Assembly (NCBI GenBank): GCA_910578645.1
Contig: CAJTQI010000001.1
Location: forward strand, 682,001-746,000
Source: an uncultured Lachnospiraceae bacterium
Lineage (GTDB): Bacteria; Bacillota; Clostridia; Lachnospirales; Lachnospiraceae
Direction: 5' to 3'
Length of the DNA: 64,000 bases
The notes beneath the pieces are model-generated. The model was not told the origin of the DNA. It did no database searches and was given only the letters and a program-made list of their open reading frames with translations. This document shows positions 23,275-32,171 of the stretch, in pieces (within the stretch, counting starts at the first letter, position 1; each line of letters starts with the position of its first letter). Both the position numbers and the translations under genes were made by a program.

Positions 23275-24474
23275 ATGAAGCATTGGAAGAAATCGGTATG
23301 TTTACTGCTCAGTGCGGTTATTATGTTCACATATGCAGAACCGGCGTACGCTGTCACAAATGAGAGCATCCGGAAAAAAGAAGAGGAAATTGCGGCGGCG
23401 AAGAAAGAGGTATCCAGCTTAAAGTCCAATTTGACAGATGTGGAAGCATTGAAGAAGGAGTTGGAACAGTCAAAAAACGACTTGGCGGCGTATGTGGTAC
23501 AGCTTGATAATGAGTTGAGCGGCATACAGGCAAAAATAGAGCAATATAATACATTGATTACCGAGAAAGAAGAACAGATTGTAGAGACGACGGAAGAACT
23601 GAACGAGGCGGTGAAGCAACAGGAAGAGCAGTATGAGTCTATGAAGCAGCGCATTAAGTTCATGTATGAAAAAGGGGATACTTTTTATCTGGAGTTGCTT
23701 TTTTCATCCGACGGGTTCTCGGATATGGCAAATAAAGCGGATTACATAGAGGCATTGTCCCAGTATGATAAGAATAAACTAGATGAATATGTGGAGACGA
23801 AAGAGATGGTGCAGCTATGTAAAGAGAAACTGGAAGCCGAGAAAGAAGTGCTCGACGAGGCCAAAGTCGCCGTGGAGGCGGAAGAGGCCAATGTCAGCGC
23901 GCTTATCAGCCAGAAAGAGGAACAGATTGTATCTGTGTCTTCCGATATCTCTACGAAAGAGGCGGCAATCAAAGAGTATGAAGCGATGATTGCCCAGGAG
24001 AACGCAGAGATTGCCGCGCTTGAGAAAGCGGTGGCGGAGGAGAAGGCAAGACTCGAGGCGGAGCAGGCAAGGGTCTACAATGGCGGCGTGTTTGCCTGGC
24101 CATGTCCCAGTTATAAGAGAATATCTGACGAGTACGGAAACCGCATCCACCCGATTCTGGGCACGCAGCAATTCCACAACGGGCTTGATATGGCAGCGCC
24201 CGGCGGAAGCCCCATTCTTGCCGCATACGACGGGGATGTGGTGGCAGCTGCATACAATGGCTCCATGGGCAACTATATCATGATTGACCACGGCAGCGGG
24301 CTATACACAATCTACATGCACTGCTCGGCGTTGTATGTCTCTAAAGGGCAGACCGTGTCTAAAGGGCAGAAAATTGCGGCGGTGGGCAGTACGGGAAGGT
24401 CTACCGGCAATCACCTGCATTTCAGCGTACGTTTAAACGGCAGCTATGTCAGTCCGTGGAACTACTTGAAATAA
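23275..24474 (+). CDS. EnvC-like murein hydrolase with M23 domain
   Basis: 399 residues from the ATG at 23275 (AAAGGA at the right distance; the ATG at 23269 overlaps it). A signal peptide (LLLSAVIMFTYAEPAYA) is followed by a long coiled coil (about residues 25-250, Glu/Lys/Ala-rich). A C-terminal LytM/M23 domain has HPILGTQQFHNGLDMAAP (His and Asp zinc ligands) and STGNHLHFSVR (HxH). Both zinc ligand sets are intact, so unlike EnvC itself this protein should be an active endopeptidase. Coiled coil plus LytM behind ftsEX indicates activation by FtsEX. Confidence 0.9.
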   Translation: MKHWKKSVCLLLSAVIMFTYAEPAYAVTNESIRKKEEEIAAAKKEVSSLKSNLTDVEALKKELEQSKNDLAAYVVQLDNELSGIQAKIEQYNTLITEKEEQIVETTEELNEAVKQQEEQYESMKQRIKFMYEKGDTFYLELLFSSDGFSDMANKADYIEALSQYDKNKLDEYVETKEMVQLCKEKLEAEKEVLDEAKVAVEAEEANVSALISQKEEQIVSVSSDISTKEAAIKEYEAMIAQENAEIAALEKAVAEEKARLEAEQARVYNGGVFAWPCPSYKRISDEYGNRIHPILGTQQFHNGLDMAAPGGSPILAAYDGDVVAAAYNGSMGNYIMIDHGSGLYTIYMHCSALYVSKGQTVSKGQKIAAVGSTGRSTGNHLHFSVRLNGSYVSPWNYLK

Positions 24475-24526
24475 GGCAGTGCAGCACTATGAGGCAATAT
24501 GAAAGACAGACACGAAAAAATGATGG

Positions 24527-25912
24527 ATGGAGATGGTCATTTTGAATCAGAACGGAGACAATAATTACTACAACAACGATTACAGCCAGAGGAATCCGAA
24601 TCAAGGGATGAACAATGTATATTATAGGCAGCCGTCCCCACAGCCGCCGCAGTATCCCTATCCTTCCGGCGGTGGGCAGGGCAATAAAGGAAGCGGCGTA
24701 TTCTTCCTGGGGATGCTTGTGGGCGTAATCATCATGACGTTGGTGGGGAGCTGTACCTATGTAGGGACAAGGCTGTACCATTTGGCAAATGACCAGTCTG
24801 CCAGGACGGCAAGTGCCGGTGGGGCATCGGCGGACGTTATCACCGACAGCACTGTGGAGAAAGTGGAAGCCCTGGAGCAGTTAATCGGTGAGTATTATTA
24901 TAAAGATGAAGACATCGACGTGGAGTTGATGACTGAAGGGATGTATGCGGGGCTGGTAAATTCTTTGGGGGACCCTTATTCTGTGTATTATACCGCGCAA
25001 GAGTGGCAGGAGTTGATGGACCAGAGCGAGGGGATTTATTACGGGATTGGCGCATACCTGCAACTGGACCTTGCCACGGGGCTTGCCAGGATTAACGGGG
25101 TAATTGCCAACACGCCTGCGGAAGAAGCAGGGCTTCGGGAAAACGATATTATCTATATGGTGGACGGAGAGTTGGTACAGGGTCTGGAATTGTCGGAAGT
25201 GGTTGCCAGGGTGAAAGGTGAGGCAGGTACGACTGTCCACTTGACGATATACCGGGAAGGTGAGCCGGACTATTTGGAATTTGATGTGGAAAGACGTAAA
25301 ATAGAGTCGCCTACCGTCAACTATGAGATGTATGACAACGGCGTGGGCTATATCCAGATTACGGAATTTGATGAGGTAACCACAGACCAGTTTACGGAAG
25401 CGTTAGCAGTTATCAAGGGCTCTAAGGCGAAGGGGTTGATTCTTGATTTACGCAGCAATCCGGGTGGAAGCCTGTCGGTGGTGGTGGATATCGCCAGGTC
25501 GATTCTGCCCAAGGGTCTGATTGTGTATACGGAAGATAAATACGGAGAGCGGGACGAATATACGTGTGACGGCAAACACGAGCTGGATATACCGCTTGTC
25601 GTGTTGATTAACGGTAATTCGGCCAGTGCGTCTGAGATTCTTGCAGGGGCGGTGAAGGATTATGACAAAGGCGTCTTAATTGGTACTACAACCTACGGAA
25701 AGGGTATTGTGCAGAGAATATTGCCGCTTACCGACGGCACGGCGTTGAAACTGACAATCAGCTCTTACTATACGCCCAAGGGCAACAATATCCATGGGAT
25801 TGGGATTGAACCTGATATTGTCTGTGAATTTGACGGGGAATCATACTATGAAGAAGGTGTGGATAACCAGTTAGAGCGGGCGAAACAGGAGATGGAGAAG
25901 ATGCTCAGATAA
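24527..25912 (+). CDS. ctpA: S41 family carboxy-terminal processing protease
   Basis: 461 residues. Order: short Asn/Gln/Tyr-rich cytoplasmic tail, a transmembrane anchor (GVFFLGMLVGVIIMTLVG, about residues 64-85), an S41 N-terminal helical region, a PDZ domain (about 165-250, GIGAYLQLDLATGLARINGV and AEEAGLRENDIIYMVDG), and the S41 core. The catalytic Ser is in NGNSASASEILAGA and the Lys in TTYGKGIVQ. It would process envelope proteins outside the membrane. A TTG at 24542 after GGATGGAG is an alternative start. It ends the ftsEX cluster, and a dispersed repeat follows its stop. Confidence 0.9.
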   Translation: MEMVILNQNGDNNYYNNDYSQRNPNQGMNNVYYRQPSPQPPQYPYPSGGGQGNKGSGVFFLGMLVGVIIMTLVGSCTYVGTRLYHLANDQSARTASAGGASADVITDSTVEKVEALEQLIGEYYYKDEDIDVELMTEGMYAGLVNSLGDPYSVYYTAQEWQELMDQSEGIYYGIGAYLQLDLATGLARINGVIANTPAEEAGLRENDIIYMVDGELVQGLELSEVVARVKGEAGTTVHLTIYREGEPDYLEFDVERRKIESPTVNYEMYDNGVGYIQITEFDEVTTDQFTEALAVIKGSKAKGLILDLRSNPGGSLSVVVDIARSILPKGLIVYTEDKYGERDEYTCDGKHELDIPLVVLINGNSASASEILAGAVKDYDKGVLIGTTTYGKGIVQRILPLTDGTALKLTISSYYTPKGNNIHGIGIEPDIVCEFDGESYYEEGVDNQLERAKQEMEKMLR

Positions 25913-25918
25913 AAGTGC

Positions 25919-25979
25919 GAAAAATCCATATGCGGAAGATTTTTCACACGCAAATTTGTGCTTGCGCCCAAATTCGCAG
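25919..25979 (+). repeat. Dispersed intergenic repeat, family 1, copy 1 (also terminator-like)
   Basis: Two hairpins in tandem. The first is GAAAAATC (25919-25926) / GATTTTTC (25938-25945). The second is an imperfect stem GCAAATTTGTGC / GCCCAAATTCGC (25950-25977). The second part recurs at 34122-34151 with 27 of 30 identical bases and, inverted, at 51227-51258. Placed right after ctpA, the first hairpin may serve as its terminator. Confidence 0.75.
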
Positions 25980-26003
25980 GTTGAGCAAGAATGGGGGATT
26001 AGC

Positions 26004-27335
26004 ATGAACATTGTATTGTTATCAGGCGGTTCGGGAAAGCGGCTGTGGCCGCTTTCCAACGACAGCCGTTCCAAGCAATTTATTAAAATATTTAAGACGG
26101 AGGATGACGGGTACGAGTCTATGGTACAGCGCGTCTATCGTCAGATTAAGTCTGTGGACGGTGAGGCAGTGGTTACGATTGCCACGTCCAAGTCCCAGGT
26201 ATCAGCCATACACAACCAATTGGGGGAAAATGTAGGCGTCAGCGTGGAACCGTGCCGCAGGGATACCTTTCCGGCAATTGCGTTGGCAGCGGCATATCTG
26301 CATGACGTGCAGGGGGTGGCGGAGGAAGAAGCGGTAATCGTCTGTCCGGTAGACCCTTATGTGGAAGAAGATTATTTTGAAGCGCTGCAGAGATTGGGAA
26401 GCCGTGCAGGCGCCAGTGAGGCGAACCTTGTGCTTATGGGAATTGAACCTACCTATCCCAGTGCGAAATACGGTTATATCATTCCTGTGTGCAATGAAGA
26501 AATCAGCAAAGTGTCTGTGTTCAAGGAGAAACCTACGGAAGAGATAGCCCGGGAATATATTGCAGAAGGTGCACTCTGGAATGGGGGTGTGTTTGCTTTC
26601 CGTCTGGGATATGTATTGCGGCGTGCTCATGATTTGATTGATTTTATTGGATATGAGGACTTGTACGGCAAGTATGACACATTGACGAAGATTAGTTTTG
26701 ACTATGCCGTGGTGGAGCATGAACAGAATATCGAGGTGATGCGTTTTGCGGGCATGTGGAAAGATATGGGTACATGGAATACGCTCACCGAGGCAATGGA
26801 GAGCAACAGCATCGGCAAGGCAATTATGAATGAACAGTGCGATAACGTGCATGTGGTGAATGAGCTGAATGTTCCGGTTCTGTGTATGGGGCTCAAAGAT
26901 GTGGTGGTTTCGGCAAGCCCTGAGGGAATATTGGTATCTGATAAGAACCAGTCCAGTTATATTAAGCCTTATGTGGATGAGATTGACCAGCAGATTATGT
27001 TTGCGGAGAAGTCTTGGGGCAGCTTCCAGGTGATTGATATCGAAGAGGACAGTATGACCATCAAGGTAACCCTGAATCCGGGGCATGGCATGAACTACCA
27101 CAGCCATGCGCACAGGGATGAGATATGGACGGTGGTAAATGGGCACGGCAGGACGGTTGTGGATGGTATAGAATGCCAGGTATCAGCCGGGGATGTGGTG
27201 CAGATGCCCGCAGGCGTCCCGCATACAATACTGGCTGACACGAGGCTGCAGGTGATAGAAGTCCAGATTGGAACGGACATCAGCGTGCATGACAAGATGA
27301 AGATGGAGTTACCAGATACAGTACGGCGGAAATAG
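26004..27335 (+). CDS. manC: Mannose-1-phosphate guanylyltransferase-like sugar nucleotidyltransferase
   Basis: 443 residues from the ATG at 26004 (GGGGG upstream; the longer in-frame reading to 25956 crosses the repeat and is rejected). The N-terminal nucleotidyltransferase has LLSGGSGKRLWPLSND, VEPCRRDTFPAIALAA and FKEKPTEEIAREYI. The C-terminal part is a cupin with MNYHSHAHRDEIWTVVNGHGRTVVDG, a phosphomannose-isomerase-type barrel. The two-domain layout is that of ManC/AlgA-class enzymes that make GDP-mannose for glycans. The exact sugar is not proven from sequence. No glycan operon surrounds it; the terminator overlaps its stop. Confidence 0.85.
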   Translation: MNIVLLSGGSGKRLWPLSNDSRSKQFIKIFKTEDDGYESMVQRVYRQIKSVDGEAVVTIATSKSQVSAIHNQLGENVGVSVEPCRRDTFPAIALAAAYLHDVQGVAEEEAVIVCPVDPYVEEDYFEALQRLGSRAGASEANLVLMGIEPTYPSAKYGYIIPVCNEEISKVSVFKEKPTEEIAREYIAEGALWNGGVFAFRLGYVLRRAHDLIDFIGYEDLYGKYDTLTKISFDYAVVEHEQNIEVMRFAGMWKDMGTWNTLTEAMESNSIGKAIMNEQCDNVHVVNELNVPVLCMGLKDVVVSASPEGILVSDKNQSSYIKPYVDEIDQQIMFAEKSWGSFQVIDIEEDSMTIKVTLNPGHGMNYHSHAHRDEIWTVVNGHGRTVVDGIECQVSAGDVVQMPAGVPHTILADTRLQVIEVQIGTDISVHDKMKMELPDTVRRK

Positions 27336-27362
27336 GGCGCATGCCTTGTTTCCGCCTTTTTT
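27325..27362 (+). terminator. Intrinsic terminator of the manC-like gene
   Basis: Perfect 8-bp stem GGCGGAAA (27325-27332) / TTTCCGCC (27349-27356) followed by six T. The ascending arm overlaps the last codons. Confidence 0.88.
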
Positions 27363-27366
27363 ACCT

Positions 27367-27395
27367 TATAGGAAAGTTCTTGGATACTTTCGAGT
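27367..27395 (-). repeat. Diverged family 2 repeat copy
   Basis: Read on the minus strand it begins ACTCG and ends TTTCCTATA, with a changed middle. It agrees with copies at 18196 and 38455 at both ends only, so its membership is tentative. Confidence 0.35.
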
Positions 27396-27456
27396 TTGCG
27401 ACAAGTTTAAGGGATAGCTTTTATAAAGCATCTTTGTAGGAAAAGGGAGGGACAGA

Positions 27457-30400
27457 ATGACTTTTGAAGAATTTATAGAGCAGGAGTTGAAGACACCGAT
27501 AGAATTTGACATTATTAATGAATGGCAGCAGACAGTGTATGAACCAGGCGATGATGATTGGACGGATGAAATGTTATGGGAAAATGGCGATGCGAAGACA
27601 CCCATAAGAGAAGGAATGAATAGGGAGATACAGGTAGATAAGGAAAAATGTATATTTGCGGATATTCGCATCAATAGCGGTTATTTGGAAGACGGAGTTA
27701 TCTATCTATGCGACGGGCAGGTTTGCATATTTGCGGTAGAGAATGAGGACGATTGGGATTGGGAAAGCTTTGTCAGAAGCTATTGCAATATCAAATATTT
27801 ATATGTTCATGAGTGTACGGATGTGCCTGAAATCATTTTTGACTTAAAGGAGCTTATCTATCTGGAATTATTTAGATGTAACCTGGATACGTTGGATTTT
27901 CATCGCTTGTCTGGTTTATCTGGCCTGGAAACTTTGAGTCTGAATGAATCGAATATTTTCAGGTTGCCGGAGAGTGTCTATGAGCTACAATCATTGAAGG
28001 TCCTTTCCGTGATGGATACACAGATAACCGAACTGCCAGAGGAGTTGTTAAAATTAGGGAACCTGCGATACTTGGGGTTGAATGGACTGGATATTGCCGA
28101 GGCGCCGCATGTGGTGGGGAAGATGACGTGGCTAACACATCTTTATTTGGGTAGGACAGGTATCAGAGTTTTACCGGAGGAAATGAAAGGGTTGGTAAAA
28201 TTAGAGCATTTGGCCTTGTGGGAAACGTCCCTGGAGAGGCTGCCGGATTGGATTTGCGACTTTACTGACCTTCGGGGATTATATCTGGGAAGAGATAAAG
28301 ATATAACTATGCTGCCGGAAAGGATTGGGGATTTGGTAAATCTGGAGAAACTGTACCTGGATGGCACAGGGATAACCGAATTGCCGGAAAGCTTTGGAAA
28401 TTTGAGCAATTTAACAGAGTTAACGCTACAAAATACGGCTGTCCGCAAGTTTCCGACACTTTCCCCCATGAACCGGCTGAAGCAGTGTAATTTAAGTGGA
28501 CTGACTTTGGAGAGAATCCCCAAGGAATTTATTAGCGATAAGATGGAAATAGGTTCTCAGGGTGATTTTTGGGGAGGGGGACTTAATTTGGAAGGAACGA
28601 AGTTATTGTGTCAGCCGATAAGCCTTTTTTCCCACGAGAAAGAGTTTATCAACGCATATTATGAGGAAGAGAAAATCCACCTAAACGAGACCAAGGTGGT
28701 ATTTCTGGGAGACGGGGAGGCCGGGAAAAGCCATATCATCGCAAGAATCAAGGCGGACAATGCGGTGCTGACGGAGTTCGCGGAGGAAGCTACCCCCGGA
28801 ATCGCCATTAAGTCCAAAGAATGTATCATTGATGGGGAGGACATCCGCCTGCAGATTTGGGATTTCGGCGGGCAGGAGATAATGCACTCCATGCACAGGT
28901 TTTTCCTGACAGAGAGGACGCTGTATGTGGTGGTCATCAATGCCAGGGATAATACCCAGGACGAGCGGGCGGAATACTGGTTGAACAATGTGAAAAGCTT
29001 TGCCAATGGCTGTCCTGTAATCATTGTCCTCAATAAGATGGACCAGAACCCCACAGCCAGTATCAATGAGAGGCTTCTCCGGAATGACTATCCGCAGATT
29101 GTGCGTATCATGAAAATGTCTGCCCTGAAAGATGACTGTGAGTGCTTCGGTAGGCTGATGGAGGAGATTATTTCCACGGTCAGGACATTTGACAGTTATG
29201 CCATGGATTTTCCGGTATCATGGAATCGGATTAAGACGACTCTGACAAAGATGGACAGCAATTATATCACGGACCCCCAGTACCGGGAAATCTGCCGTAC
29301 CAATTCGGTGGAGGACAAACAGATACAGGATTGGCTGCTGGACTGGTTCCATGACTTGGGCGTCAGTTTTAACTACCATAAGAAGGACCAGCTTCTGCGG
29401 GGCTATATGGTTCTGAAACCCACATGGATTACAAACGCCATCTATATCATTTTATTTAATGGAAGTAACTATGCGAAAAACGGTATTATAAGCAAGGAGA
29501 GTATTATAAGTCTGTTGGAGGAGCCTCCCAAATCTGTGGAGAATATCAAGTACAATGTGGTGGAGGTGCCTTACATTCTGGGTGTGATGGAGCGTTTTGA
29601 GATTTCCTATGCTTTGGATGACAGGCACGAGTTTATTCCCATGATGTGCGACAAGAACCAACATGAGGAAGCCGGGGTATTTATGGCGGGAGACTGTCTG
29701 GAATATTATATGGAGTATGATTACCTTCCTAACAATGTGCTGCATAAGCTCATGATTCGGATGCAGAAAGATTTTGATAAGGACAAAATCTGGCTTACGG
29801 GAATGATTTTGCAGGCCAGGGAAAACCATATTTCCGCACTGGTCAGGATGCATGAGAAGAGGATGGAAATTTTTGTGAAGAGTACGGACAGTAGCCTTTA
29901 CCCGGAAAAAGAGTATATGAGTGAAATCAGGGATAATCTGTTGGCAATTAACAGGGAATTAAACTTGCATGCGAAAGACACCATCGTTTACCGGGAAGGC
30001 GGTATGGTGGATAGGATTGAATATAGTATGCTCTTGATACATCTTGCATCCAGGGAGAGCAGTTACTTTTCCCCTGTATTCCGAAAGCGGATACCGATTC
30101 GCCAGATTCTTGGGGTGGTGGAGAATGAAATCGACACAGACAGTATCGTCCGTTATTGCAGTGAGAATGAAAATGTGGATGTTTCTGTCATTTACAGGAT
30201 GCTCTCGGAGATTCATGCAAAGAACGATTATGTGCGGTTTGAGGAAGAGCTGTTGGAGTGCTGTGTAAAGCTCCAGGGCGATACATTGCAGATACTGGAA
30301 GGAAAGGAGAATGACAGAAACACCTATCTAAGGAATCTGCTGTCTGTCAATAAAAACTATATTGTTTGCGACCAGACATTAAACGGTATTTCCGGTGGCG

Positions 30401-30762
30401 GCAAGGCGGCCGGAGAGCTTGATTTACTGATAAAGAACCGGAAAAGCATGCCCATCGCCATTGTGGAGGCATTGAACCTGGACAGCCTGAATCAGGATAA
30501 TTTGTCTAAGCATATCGATAAAATATACACCTACGATACGTGGGGACTTCCCAGGAACTATATACTGGTGTATGCGGAAGGCAAGAATTTTACGGCGTTT
30601 AAGGACAAGTACCGGGAGTTTATCGAACAGTATGAATATCCTTATGAGTCGGAAGCGTGCGTGGAGCGGGGAGCTCTTGGGGAGCGTGCAGTTTTTGACG
30701 TCACTTTGCAGCGCAACGATAAGGAAACCGTATTGACGCACATTTTGGTTCATATGCAGTGA
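27457..30762 (+). CDS. LRR-Roco GTPase with C-terminal nuclease-like domain
   Basis: 1101 residues. N-terminal region of unknown fold (1-110), then about ten leucine-rich repeats of 22-23 residues (115-390; LEKLYLDGTGITELPESFGN is one). A Roc GTPase follows: P-loop VVFLGDGEAGKSH near 415, DxxG in IWDFGGQEIMHS, and NKxD in VLNKMDQN. A COR-type segment (about 590-800) continues into a C-terminal region. There the block GISGGGKAAGELDLLIK (near 980) and MPIAIVEALNLDS (near 1000) resembles a PD-(D/E)XK nuclease core with a relocated lysine. LRR-Roc-COR proteins are GTP-dependent dimers; an attached nuclease-like domain suggests an effector, as in immune NTPases. That role is inference. It stands alone between manC and an esterase-like gene, with GGGAGG ahead of its ATG. 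Confidence 0.85.
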   Translation: MTFEEFIEQELKTPIEFDIINEWQQTVYEPGDDDWTDEMLWENGDAKTPIREGMNREIQVDKEKCIFADIRINSGYLEDGVIYLCDGQVCIFAVENEDDWDWESFVRSYCNIKYLYVHECTDVPEIIFDLKELIYLELFRCNLDTLDFHRLSGLSGLETLSLNESNIFRLPESVYELQSLKVLSVMDTQITELPEELLKLGNLRYLGLNGLDIAEAPHVVGKMTWLTHLYLGRTGIRVLPEEMKGLVKLEHLALWETSLERLPDWICDFTDLRGLYLGRDKDITMLPERIGDLVNLEKLYLDGTGITELPESFGNLSNLTELTLQNTAVRKFPTLSPMNRLKQCNLSGLTLERIPKEFISDKMEIGSQGDFWGGGLNLEGTKLLCQPISLFSHEKEFINAYYEEEKIHLNETKVVFLGDGEAGKSHIIARIKADNAVLTEFAEEATPGIAIKSKECIIDGEDIRLQIWDFGGQEIMHSMHRFFLTERTLYVVVINARDNTQDERAEYWLNNVKSFANGCPVIIVLNKMDQNPTASINERLLRNDYPQIVRIMKMSALKDDCECFGRLMEEIISTVRTFDSYAMDFPVSWNRIKTTLTKMDSNYITDPQYREICRTNSVEDKQIQDWLLDWFHDLGVSFNYHKKDQLLRGYMVLKPTWITNAIYIILFNGSNYAKNGIISKESIISLLEEPPKSVENIKYNVVEVPYILGVMERFEISYALDDRHEFIPMMCDKNQHEEAGVFMAGDCLEYYMEYDYLPNNVLHKLMIRMQKDFDKDKIWLTGMILQARENHISALVRMHEKRMEIFVKSTDSSLYPEKEYMSEIRDNLLAINRELNLHAKDTIVYREGGMVDRIEYSMLLIHLASRESSYFSPVFRKRIPIRQILGVVENEIDTDSIVRYCSENENVDVSVIYRMLSEIHAKNDYVRFEEELLECCVKLQGDTLQILEGKENDRNTYLRNLLSVNKNYIVCDQTLNGISGGGKAAGELDLLIKNRKSMPIAIVEALNLDSLNQDNLSKHIDKIYTYDTWGLPRNYILVYAEGKNFTAFKDKYREFIEQYEYPYESEACVERGALGERAVFDVTLQRNDKETVLTHILVHMQ

Positions 30763-30846
30763 GTTGTTTTTCGATGGTAAATCATCTCACATAATCAGGT
30801 ACAAAGAAACACCGAGAATACATATAACAGAAACGGAGGGCATGGA

Positions 30847-31929
30847 ATGAAGCGGTGGAAGGAATATGACGAGGAAAAGGAGCGCCTGGTGGAACCTGTG
30901 CATGACGGGCTGCAGTACTGCGGCAGGATAGATGACGAGAACCCGGATGCACCGGTATTTACCATGCCGGCAAGTTTTGTGAGAATGGCTTTTACAGGTT
31001 CCTCTTACGTAAAGGCGGTGGTAATCAATAAAAGGCACTATAACAGGTCTTTTCTGGGGATTCTTTTGGATGATACCCAGAGTAAAATTGAGGTGGAGCA
31101 GGACGGGGAACCTGTTGTGCTTACGCTTGTAGAGAATCTTGATAAAGGTTCGGAACACATGGTTACGCTTTTTAAGAGGATGGACAATTGCCATGAGTAC
31201 GCTTTCTTAGGCTTCTTGTTGGAATATGGCGCGAAGGTGGAGAAGTGCCGTCCGCTTCCCAGGAAGAAGATAGAGTTTTACGGGGACTGCGCAACAGCGG
31301 GGGAAGCCTCAGAGGCGCTTGCATACTGCGGGAAATCTGACCCATTCCATGAGGGGGAACTGTCCAATGCTTATTTCTCTTATGCCTGGATAGCGGCACG
31401 CAGGCTCCATGCCAGAGTCCATCTTGTGGCGCAAGGGGGAATTGCCCTGGTAGACGGCACGGGACATTTCATGGACGGTCGGGCAGGCATGGAAAGTTGC
31501 TACAGGAAAGTCCGTTTTTACCAGGAAGAGGGAGAGCGTAAGGATTGGGATTTTAACCGTTACACACCTCATGTGGTGGTAGCGGCCATCGGGCAGAATG
31601 ACGCATATCCCGAAGATATCATGCAGGATGGGCAGAGCGGGAAAGCGAAAGCGTGGCAACAAAGGTATAAAGAATGGATTCTGTCTTTGCGCACGTTGTA
31701 TCCAAGAGCGTGGATTGTGCTGGCAACTACGGTCAGATACCACCACGCAGGATGGGACAGAAGCATCGGAAAAGCTTTTGCGGAGTTGGATGACCCTAAG
31801 ATTGTACATTTTTTGTATGAAGAAAACGGCAGAGGGACGCCGGGCAATATCAGGGTACAGGAGGCAATGAATATGGCGCTGGAGCTCTCACGGTTTATTG
31901 AGGCTCTCGGGAATGATGTATGGGAATAA
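30847..31929 (+). CDS. SGNH-fold, CE2-like hydrolase with substituted catalytic residues
   Basis: 360 residues. An N-terminal beta-sandwich (1-125) precedes an SGNH domain, as in carbohydrate esterase family 2. Block I reads KIEFYGDCATAGEA, where the family normally has GDS: the nucleophile position is Cys (codon TGC). Block III IGQND is intact. The last block reads GRGTPGNIRVQEAMNMA with no histidine where the Asp-x-x-His pair is expected. It has no signal peptide. It could be an altered or inactive esterase acting on carbohydrate. It precedes the ABC importer by 242 bases, suggesting a link to sugar uptake. Confidence 0.75.
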   Translation: MKRWKEYDEEKERLVEPVHDGLQYCGRIDDENPDAPVFTMPASFVRMAFTGSSYVKAVVINKRHYNRSFLGILLDDTQSKIEVEQDGEPVVLTLVENLDKGSEHMVTLFKRMDNCHEYAFLGFLLEYGAKVEKCRPLPRKKIEFYGDCATAGEASEALAYCGKSDPFHEGELSNAYFSYAWIAARRLHARVHLVAQGGIALVDGTGHFMDGRAGMESCYRKVRFYQEEGERKDWDFNRYTPHVVVAAIGQNDAYPEDIMQDGQSGKAKAWQQRYKEWILSLRTLYPRAWIVLATTVRYHHAGWDRSIGKAFAELDDPKIVHFLYEENGRGTPGNIRVQEAMNMALELSRFIEALGNDVWE

Positions 31930-32061
31930 TCAGGGAAGACGGAAAGCGTTCCCAAGAAAAAATAAGTCCTAAAAGTGTAAATTATTTAAACGTTTTAGTG
32001 TTTAACAAAAAAGAGTGATACATTTAGTTTTGTGTATTTTTCACAATGTTTGAATTTTTTT

Positions 32062-32090
32062 TTGATTTTTTCGTGCATATGTGCTATGAT
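32062..32090 (+). promoter_or_regulatory. Promoter of the ABC importer operon
   Basis: TTGATT (32062-32067), a 17-base spacer and TATGAT (32085-32090). Start is expected near 32097. An AAACGTTT core lies upstream, near 31988-31995. Confidence 0.65.
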
Positions 32091-32101
32091 AGAAAACAAG
32101 A

Positions 32102-32117
32102 ACGAAAACGTCTTCGT
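32102..32117 (+). promoter_or_regulatory. LacI/CcpA-like operator at the importer start site
   Basis: ACGAAAACGTCTTCGT, an inverted repeat around the central CG with the AAAACGT core of cre/LacI-family sites. It lies just downstream of the predicted transcription start, where a bound repressor would block initiation or elongation. It implies sugar control of the importer. Confidence 0.5.
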
Positions 32118-32171
32118 GGCATTATGACGGAGGCGGATTTTTGTTCAGAAAAAAATAGGAGGATATAAATT

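Noticed and set aside
23088..23663. 191-residue minus-strand ORF over the ftsX/EnvC junction
   Set aside because: Ser/Phe/Cys-rich shadow of two well-supported plus-strand genes.
26202..27146. 314-residue minus-strand ORF
   Set aside because: Antisense to the manC-like gene; His-rich composition reflects the complementary codons.
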